From contig CAKUFA010000003.1 in NCBI GenBank assembly GCA_934647165.1, positions 1-64,000 of the forward strand: a stretch of 64,000 bases of DNA. Direction: 5' to 3'. The notes beneath the pieces were generated by a model. That model did no database searches and was not told the origin of the DNA. It saw only the letters and a list, made by a program, of their open reading frames with translations. The stretch is from an uncultured Clostridia bacterium (lineage in GTDB: Bacteria > Bacillota > Clostridia > Christensenellales > Aristaeellaceae). The translations under genes were made by a program, and so were the position numbers. This document shows, one piece after another, positions 59,446-64,000 of this stretch. The first letter of the stretch is position 1, and each line of letters begins with the position of its first letter.

Positions 59446-60399
59446 ATGAAGAAACTGCTTGCTGTTTTATTGTCTATGATGATGTTGGTATCCCTGTCTG
59501 CCTGCGCATTGGCCGATGACGCGGTGGCTGTGTATGCGCTTAAGGGGCCAACGGGTATCGGCATGGTGAAAATGATGAATGACAACGACGGCACCTATGC
59601 CTTCACCCTTGCAGGAGCGCCCGATGAAGTGGTGGCTGCTGTGGCCAGCGGAAGTGCGGACATTGCCGCAGTGCCGACCAATCTTGCGGCAACCCTCTAC
59701 AAAAAGACCGACGGTAATGTGCAGCTGCTGGCGCTTAACACGCTGGGCGTTCTGTCTATCCTGGAAAACGGTGACACCATTCACACCGTGGAAGATTTGG
59801 CCGGCAAGACCATCTATGCTTCCGGTCAGGGTGCTACGCCGGAATATGTGCTGAATTATATCCTGGATGCATATGATCTGACTGATAAGGTAACGGTGGA
59901 ATATAAGGCGGAACATGCAGAGCTGGCAACACTGGCCGCTTCCGGCGAAATAGCCGTTGCGCTGCTGCCTGAACCCAACGTGACCAGCGTGCTGATGCAG
60001 AATCCGAATTTCCGCATTGCCCTGGATGTGACGGAACTGTTTGCTGCCGCAGCAGAGCGCAAGGGAGAGAGAGCAACGCTGTCCATGGGCTGTGTGATTG
60101 TCCGCAGGGACTTTGCTGAAAAGAATCCCGATCAGGTGAAGGCGTTTATGGATGCCTATGCTGCCAGCGTTGCCTATGTGAATGAAAATGTGGCGGATGC
60201 AAGCCAAATGGTAGAAGCGCAGGGCATCATGCCCAAGGCGGCAGTGGCGGCGAAAGCGATCCCGAATTGCCACATTGTGTTCATTGCCGAACAGGAAATG
60301 AAGGACGCGATTCAACCCTTCTTCCAAATTCTCTTCAATGCCAATCCCAAGTCTGTTGGCGGCGCGCTTCCGGCGGATGACTTCTACTATCTGCCTTAA
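59446..60399 (+). CDS. NMT1/ThiY-like ABC transporter substrate-binding lipoprotein
   Basis: The 317-residue lipoprotein (lipobox LSAC near residue 19) resembles substrate-binding proteins of the SsuA/ThiY/TauA type. It has AVYALKGPTGIGMVKMM, AVASGSADIAAVPTNLAATL, HTVEDLAGKTIYASGQGATP and VALLPEPNVTSVLMQN. Such proteins bind small organic molecules such as thiamine precursors, sulfonates or nitriles. The ligand cannot be told; the TM1266 neighbour hints at something used in hydrogenase assembly or redox metabolism. It starts 3 nt after the regulator. Confidence 0.86.
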   Translation: MKKLLAVLLSMMMLVSLSACALADDAVAVYALKGPTGIGMVKMMNDNDGTYAFTLAGAPDEVVAAVASGSADIAAVPTNLAATLYKKTDGNVQLLALNTLGVLSILENGDTIHTVEDLAGKTIYASGQGATPEYVLNYILDAYDLTDKVTVEYKAEHAELATLAASGEIAVALLPEPNVTSVLMQNPNFRIALDVTELFAAAAERKGERATLSMGCVIVRRDFAEKNPDQVKAFMDAYAASVAYVNENVADASQMVEAQGIMPKAAVAAKAIPNCHIVFIAEQEMKDAIQPFFQILFNANPKSVGGALPADDFYYLP

Positions 60400-60402
60400 A
60401 CA

Positions 60403-61158
60403 ATGATGCGAACACTGCATACCTTTTTTCGAAAAGCTTTTCCGCTGCTATTTTGGCTGGCGGTATGGTTGATTGCTTACCGGGCGGTGGGGCGGGATTT
60501 GCTTCTCGCCTCACCGCTGCAAGTTGCGCAGCGCTTTGCCTTTGTGGGGCAGGCAACCTTTTGGCGATGCGTGGGGATGAGCCTTTGGCGCACAGCAGCG
60601 GCCTACGTGCTGGGGGTTGCCATTGCGTGCGTGCTGGCTGTTGCTTGCCATGCATGCCGGCTCTTGGATGATGTGGTTCGCCCGGCGATGGCGGTGGTAC
60701 GTGCCACGCCTGTAGCCTCCTTCATTATCTTGGCGTTGGTGTGGCTTTCTGCATCGAATGTTCCGATTTTTGCAGGGCTGCTGATGGTGACGCCTGTGGT
60801 GTTTGCCAACGTGCGCGAAGGCATGCTTGCCACTGATCCGCAGCTGCTGGAAATGGCGCACCTGTTCGGCTGGAGCCGCTGGAAAACTTTCCGCAACGTT
60901 ACCGTGCCGTCTGTTTCATCGACTTTTTGGGCGGCGTGTGAAGCGTGCGTGGGGTTGTGTTTTAAGGCGACCATTGCTGCTGAGGTTATCGGTACGCCGA
61001 AAAACGCCATCGGTACGCAATTGTACAATGCAAAAATCTATCTGGAAACGGATGCGCTTATGGCATGGACGCTGACGGTGATTCTCCTGAGCATGCTGTT
61101 GGAAAGGCTGCTGCGTTGGGCCATTGAAAGGGGGATGCGCCGTGGACATCGTGCTTGA
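60403..61158 (+). CDS. ABC transporter permease, SsuC/ThiX-like
   Basis: A 251-residue membrane protein with about six helices. It has the cytoplasmic coupling loop MAHLFGWSRWKTFRNVTVPS and, before it, VRATPVASFIILALVWLSAS, both typical of nitrate/sulfonate/thiamine-precursor permeases. It follows the binding protein by 3 nt and overlaps the ATPase gene by 17 nt. Confidence 0.88.
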   Translation: MMRTLHTFFRKAFPLLFWLAVWLIAYRAVGRDLLLASPLQVAQRFAFVGQATFWRCVGMSLWRTAAAYVLGVAIACVLAVACHACRLLDDVVRPAMAVVRATPVASFIILALVWLSASNVPIFAGLLMVTPVVFANVREGMLATDPQLLEMAHLFGWSRWKTFRNVTVPSVSSTFWAACEACVGLCFKATIAAEVIGTPKNAIGTQLYNAKIYLETDALMAWTLTVILLSMLLERLLRWAIERGMRRGHRA

Positions 61159-61705
61159 AAGTGTGCGCAAAACCTTTGGAGACAAAACGGTTATCCGCAA
61201 TGCAACCTTCACTGTCAAAGCAGGCGAGAGAGTGTGTTTTTTCGGGCCGTCAGGCTGTGGAAAAACGACTATGCTTCGGCTGATCGCCGGATTGGAAAAG
61301 CCGGATGCGGGCAGCATTCTGTCTGTGCCGCATATGCGGTTTGCATGCCATTTTCAGGAGGATCGCCTGCTGCCGTGGTATACGGCAGAGAAGAACCTTG
61401 CCTTGGTTGCGGGCGAAGCGGCGCAGGTGTGGCTTGAACGTATTCGCCTGCCGGAAGCGGGAAATTTGTATCCGGATGAATTGTCCGGCGGTATGCGGCG
61501 CAGGGTATCGCTGGCGCGAGCACTGAGCTACGTGAGCGATGCCTTGCTGCTGGATGAACCTCTGCGGGAGCTGGATGCAGAAACGGCCACGGCCATGCTT
61601 CACTTGATAGACGAACATGTGGGCACGCGCTCACTCATCCTTGTGACGCATGATTTCGCCCAGGCAGAAGCCTTGGGCTGCCGGATTATCCATTTTCCGC
61701 AGTGA
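61142..61705 (+). CDS. ABC transporter ATP-binding protein, SsuB/ThiZ-like
   Basis: The ATPase of the transporter. Walker A is FFGPSGCGKTTMLRL, the Q-loop is ACHFQEDRLLPWYT, the signature LSGGMRRRVSLARAL, Walker B ALLLDEPLRELD, and the switch His is in LILVTHDFAQAEALG. At 187 residues it is shorter than the usual 240-250, lacking the C-terminal extension, but all catalytic parts are present. The GTG is preceded by gaaaggggg inside the permease gene. Confidence 0.9.
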   Translation: MDIVLESVRKTFGDKTVIRNATFTVKAGERVCFFGPSGCGKTTMLRLIAGLEKPDAGSILSVPHMRFACHFQEDRLLPWYTAEKNLALVAGEAAQVWLERIRLPEAGNLYPDELSGGMRRRVSLARALSYVSDALLLDEPLRELDAETATAMLHLIDEHVGTRSLILVTHDFAQAEALGCRIIHFPQ

Positions 61706-61719
61706 AAAAGGGTATATGG

Positions 61720-61750
61720 AAAAGGACGGACACGGCTGTCCGTCCTTTTG
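61720..61750 (+). terminator. Bidirectional terminator between the ABC operon and the DUF1292 gene
   Basis: AAAAGGACGGACA-CGGC-TGTCCGTCCTTTT is a perfect hairpin. Confidence 0.93.
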
Positions 61751-61761
61751 GCATATTTGCG

Positions 61762-62064
61762 TTACTCTGCCGGAACAAAATCGCTTTCGGCGTAGTTGTT
61801 GCCTTCTTCATCCACAATGTAAACATCCATCACCCGCTGGAGCAGAGCCGGATCCTCCACAGGCTGAAAGGCTTCTTCGCCGTTTATCTCATCCACGCGG
61901 AAAATCAATAAATCACTGTCGTCTTCATCTGCCTGTTCCTCTTCCATCAGAGGGGCAAGCACCATGTAGTGTGCGCCGTCCAGCGTCATTTCTTCTAAAA
62001 TTTCAAAAGGCACGTCCTGATCCTTGTCGTCGGTCAGCACGAGAATGTTTTCATCCTGTTCCAT
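61762..62064 (-). CDS. DUF1292 domain protein
   Basis: This 100-residue acidic protein matches DUF1292: ENILVLTDDKDQDVPFEILE, HYMVLAPLMEEEQ, LLIFRVDEINGEEAFQPVED and LLQRVMDVY near the end. The family is common in Firmicutes, often near the Holliday junction resolvase YqgF, and has no known function. aaggagaaa precedes the ATG. It lies 18 nt downstream of icd on the same strand and is probably cotranscribed. Confidence 0.88.
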   Translation of the reverse strand: MEQDENILVLTDDKDQDVPFEILEEMTLDGAHYMVLAPLMEEEQADEDDSDLLIFRVDEINGEEAFQPVEDPALLQRVMDVYIVDEEGNNYAESDFVPAE

Positions 62065-62082
62065 GGTTTTCTCCTTTATGTG

Positions 62083-63279
62083 TCAGTTTAAGCGGCTGGC
62101 AATAGCTTCCATAAAAGCGCGGCTGTTGACGGCGGTTGCGTGTCCGTCATAAAGCAACGCCAGATCCTTGGTCATCAAGCCGGATTCAATGGTATTCAAC
62201 GTTGCTTCTTCCAGCCGGTCGGCAAAAGCGCATAAGGCAGGCAGCGCATCCAGCTCGCCGCGTTTGCGCAGGGCACCGCTCCACGCAAAGATGGTCGCAA
62301 CCGGATTGGTGCTTGTTTCTTCCCCTTTCAAGTAACGGTAGTAGTGGCGGGTTACGGTGCCATGTGCAGCCTCATATTCGTACTTGCCGTCCGGTGCTAC
62401 CAGCACGCTGGTCATCATGGCCAGGGAGCCAAAGGCAGTGGCCACCATGTCGCTCATCACATCACCGTCATAGTTTTTGCACGCCCAGATGAAACCGCCT
62501 TTGGAGCGAACCACCCGTGCCACGGCATCGTCTATGAGTGTATAAAAGTAGGTGATGCCGGCTTTTTCAAAGTCCGCTTTGTAGTCGCACTCAAAAATTT
62601 TCTGGAAAATGTCCTTAAACCGGTGATCGTACGTTTTGGAAATGGTGTCCTTCGTGGAGAACCACAGATCCTGCTTTACGCTCAATGCATAGCGGAAGCA
62701 GGCATGCGCAAAGGAAGCAATGGACGCATCCACGTTGTGCACGGCCTGCAGCACGCCGGAGGATGTGAAATCAAACACCTTGCGGCGGATTTCTGTGCCG
62801 TCATCACCTGTGAACACCAGCTCAGCCGTGCCTTTCCCGGGCACAGCGATTTCTACATTGCGGTAGACATCGCCATAGGCGTGGCGGGCAATGGTGATAG
62901 GCTTTTCCCATGTGCGCACAGTCGGATGCACGCCGCTGACCAAAATGGGCGCACGGAACACCGTGCCGTCCAGCATGGCGCGAATGGTGCCATTGGGGCT
63001 TTTCCACATTTCATGCAAATGATATTCATCCATGCGCTGGGCGTTGGGCGTAATGGTAGCGCACTTGACGGCCACGCCATACTTCTTGGTGGCCAGGGCG
63101 CTGTCCACCGTTACCTGATCGCGGGTTTCATCCCGGTGCTTCAAGCCCAGGTCATAGTATTCGGTTTTCAGGTCTACGTAAGGCGTTATCAGCAGTTCCT
63201 TAATATCCGCCCACAGCACGCGGGTCATCTCGTCGCCGTCCATTTCCACAAGCGGCGTTTTCATCATAATCTTAGCCAT
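62083..63279 (-). CDS. icd: NADP-dependent isocitrate dehydrogenase
   Basis: Icd converts isocitrate to 2-oxoglutarate with NADP. The 398-residue sequence belongs to the eukaryote-like (type II) branch: KTPLVEMDGDEMTRVLWADI at the N-terminus, the substrate-binding region KSPNGTIRAMLDGTVFRAPI, metal-binding aspartates in NYDGDVMSDMVATAFGSLAM, and the NADP loop AAHGTVTRHYYRYLKGEETS. In fermenters it supplies 2-oxoglutarate for glutamate synthesis. aaaggagagc precedes the ATG; the upstream in-frame extension crosses the promoter and is not used. Confidence 0.96.
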   Translation of the reverse strand: MAKIMMKTPLVEMDGDEMTRVLWADIKELLITPYVDLKTEYYDLGLKHRDETRDQVTVDSALATKKYGVAVKCATITPNAQRMDEYHLHEMWKSPNGTIRAMLDGTVFRAPILVSGVHPTVRTWEKPITIARHAYGDVYRNVEIAVPGKGTAELVFTGDDGTEIRRKVFDFTSSGVLQAVHNVDASIASFAHACFRYALSVKQDLWFSTKDTISKTYDHRFKDIFQKIFECDYKADFEKAGITYFYTLIDDAVARVVRSKGGFIWACKNYDGDVMSDMVATAFGSLAMMTSVLVAPDGKYEYEAAHGTVTRHYYRYLKGEETSTNPVATIFAWSGALRKRGELDALPALCAFADRLEEATLNTIESGLMTKDLALLYDGHATAVNSRAFMEAIASRLN

Positions 63280-63312
63280 CACTGCTCTCCTTTGCAGTTG
63301 TTGATAGCAAAT

Positions 63313-63341
63313 ATTGTACAAAACCATGTGTCAACTTGCAA
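63313..63341 (-). promoter_or_regulatory. Promoter for icd
   Basis: On the reverse strand TTGCAA and TACAAT with a 17-nt spacer. Confidence 0.7.
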
Positions 63342-63392
63342 GGGTGTAAACAGGAAAAGAACAAAAAAAGTTGCTTAATCTAAAAATATACC

Positions 63393-63421
63393 TTGACAGA
63401 TGAAGTAACTTGCTGTAGAAT
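63393..63421 (+). promoter_or_regulatory. Sigma-A promoter for the padR region, with possible PadR site
   Basis: TTGACA and TAGAAT with a 17-nt spacer. ATGTACAT (63420-63427), a palindrome of the ATGT/ACAT type known from PadR operators, directly overlaps the -10 end. Confidence 0.8.
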
Positions 63422-63470
63422 GTACATCGTGATCGAAAGCAGCAATCCTGTGAAGAAAGGAAGAGATCGC

Positions 63471-63635
63471 ATGTTAGAGTTTTTACCGTTGTTTCGCCAG
63501 AAAGAATGGCAGGGTAAACTGATAAAAGACGCGTATGCGCGGCTTGGAAGCGGCAGGAATACAAGGGGCAGCGAGGGCGCTGTGCTCTTGGCAGATGTTC
63601 TTGGAGAGTGCGAGGATGCAATTATCCTGCGCTGA
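63471..63635 (+). CDS. 54-residue ORF fused from a leader peptide and a truncated PadR start
   Basis: A small ORF with a good ribosome site (gaaaggaag). Its front part contains LFRQKEWQGK, matching LRQREWQGG of the short ORF 200 nt downstream. Its last residues, VLLADVLGECEDAIILR, match the first residues of the downstream PadR protein (VLSADILRGYTDTIILR) and then hit a stop. It is best read as a degenerate tandem copy of the padR 5' region. Whether the peptide has a role is unknown. Confidence 0.55.
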   Translation: MLEFLPLFRQKEWQGKLIKDAYARLGSGRNTRGSEGAVLLADVLGECEDAIILR

Positions 63636-63832
63636 GCAGGAAAAAGGAAAAGCGAAATTTTCGACGGAAAGGATGGAGACGCTATGGTGATGCTTCGCCA
63701 AAGAGAATGGCAGGGAGGACGGACAAAGGTGTACGCGCCGCCTAAGTGCGTTGCAGGCATGAAAGGAGTGTGAAAGTATGGTATTGTCCGCAGATATTCT
63801 TCGTGGATATACAGATACCATCATTCTGCGTC
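63493..63832 (+). repeat. Tandem duplication of about 200 bp covering the padR leader and first codons
   Basis: TTCGCCA-GAAAGAATGGCAGGG at 63493 recurs at 63694 as TTCGCCA-AAGAGAATGGCAGGG (offset 201). The codons for A-I-I-L-R at about 63620 recur as T-I-I-L-R at about 63820 (offset 199). The middle has diverged strongly. Confidence 0.7.
63684..63773 (+). CDS. Possible 29-residue leader peptide upstream of padR
   Basis: The ORF reads MVMLRQREWQGGRTKVYAPP then CVAGMKGV and stops 4 nt before the padR start, with ggaaaggatggag upstream. The ribosome site of padR (gaaaggag) lies inside its last codons, so its translation could couple to padR. The motif R-Q-x-E-W-Q-G is kept in the upstream copy, suggesting past or present coding. 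Confidence 0.45.
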   Translation: MVMLRQREWQGGRTKVYAPPKCVAGMKGV

Positions 63833-64000
63833 AACTGTCCGCGGCAGACAGTTATGGGTATCAGATCAACAAGCGGGTGTCAGAAATGAGCGGCGGAACC
63901 TTTGAAATGAAAGAAGCTACGCTTTACACCGCCTTCCGCAGGCTGGAAAACGCCGGATATATTCGTTCCTATTGGGGGGATGAAACCACCGGCGCGCGCC
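63778..64000 (+). CDS. PadR family transcriptional regulator, N-terminal part
   Basis: The gene runs off the window after 74 codons. The visible part is the PadR winged helix: DILRGYTDTIILRQLSAADS, YGYQINKRVSEMSGGTFEMK and EATLYTAFRRLENAGYIRSY, followed by the wing GDETTGAR. PadR proteins usually repress their own operon and a neighbouring efflux or membrane-protein gene. A possible PadR site overlaps the upstream promoter. Its target is outside the window. Confidence 0.92.
   Translation, partial: MVLSADILRGYTDTIILRQLSAADSYGYQINKRVSEMSGGTFEMKEATLYTAFRRLENAGYIRSYWGDETTGAR

Noticed and set aside
1..64000. CRISPR arrays, rRNA operons, integrases or complete insertion sequences
   Set aside because: No regularly spaced repeats, no rRNA sequence and no transposase or integrase gene were seen; the only mobile traces are the phage polymerase relic and the 160-bp inverted-repeat element.

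Overview
The window looks like a chromosomal segment of a spore-forming, anaerobic, fairly GC-rich Firmicute of the class Clostridia. The evidence is a SpoIIE phosphatase, LysM and BofC-like envelope proteins, a valine-type T-box leader, a SAM-I riboswitch in front of metK, an L10 leader, a B. subtilis-style 14-residue tmRNA tag, PduL/AckA acetate metabolism, a TM1266-type hydrogenase-associated regulator and a secreted flavin reductase. The species cannot be named from the sequence. Most of it is ordinary core genome with dense operons, near-consensus sigma-A promoters and bidirectional terminators between convergent genes.

Layout. 1-1.3 kb: end of a VanZ-like gene, a frameshifted phage DNA polymerase remnant, and a BofC-like membrane protein. 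1.3-8.4 kb: a LysM protein and the argF-carA-carB operon, in which carB is fused in frame to dapF. 8.4-13.1 kb: tmcAL, then pduL, a leucine-rich-repeat secreted protein and ackA. 13.1-19.5 kb: yceD-rpmF, the T-box/valS/folC unit, a MerR remnant and a HAD phosphatase. 19.7-27.5 kb: a YARHG protein, tRNA-Ser(GGA), and the complete pstSCAB-phoU-phoB-phoR phosphate regulon with a circularly permuted PstS. 27.7-35.1 kb: a membrane-anchored XRE protein, spoIIE, an AI-2E-type exporter, an aminotransferase, SRP RNA, a 160-bp inverted-repeat element and a cytidylate-kinase-like gene. 35.2-41.2 kb: a cell-wall-binding protein, a Cys-rich protein, and a divergent LysR / secreted flavin reductase pair. 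41.3-44.5 kb: a three-gene operon for a ZorA/ZorB-like ion-driven motor without known Zorya effectors. 44.5-50.7 kb: an oxidoreductase, lrgAB, rplJL with its leader, a cell-wall hydrolase-like protein, and metK with its riboswitch. 50.8-54.3 kb: an FAD protein, a GntR regulator, and ssrA-smpB. 54.4-61.7 kb: proA, a HAD phosphatase, a CdaR-like regulator, a CtpA protease, and a structured leader in front of a TM1266-regulator plus NMT1-type ABC transporter operon. 61.7-64 kb: a DUF1292 protein, icd, and a padR gene preceded by a decayed tandem copy of its own 5' region.

The most notable observations are the CarB-DapF fusion whose DapF half has serine where the first catalytic cysteine belongs, the circularly permuted PstS, the effector-less Zor-like operon, the terminator-bearing leader before the TM1266 operon, the padR 5' duplication, and the inverted-repeat element inserted at a stop codon.
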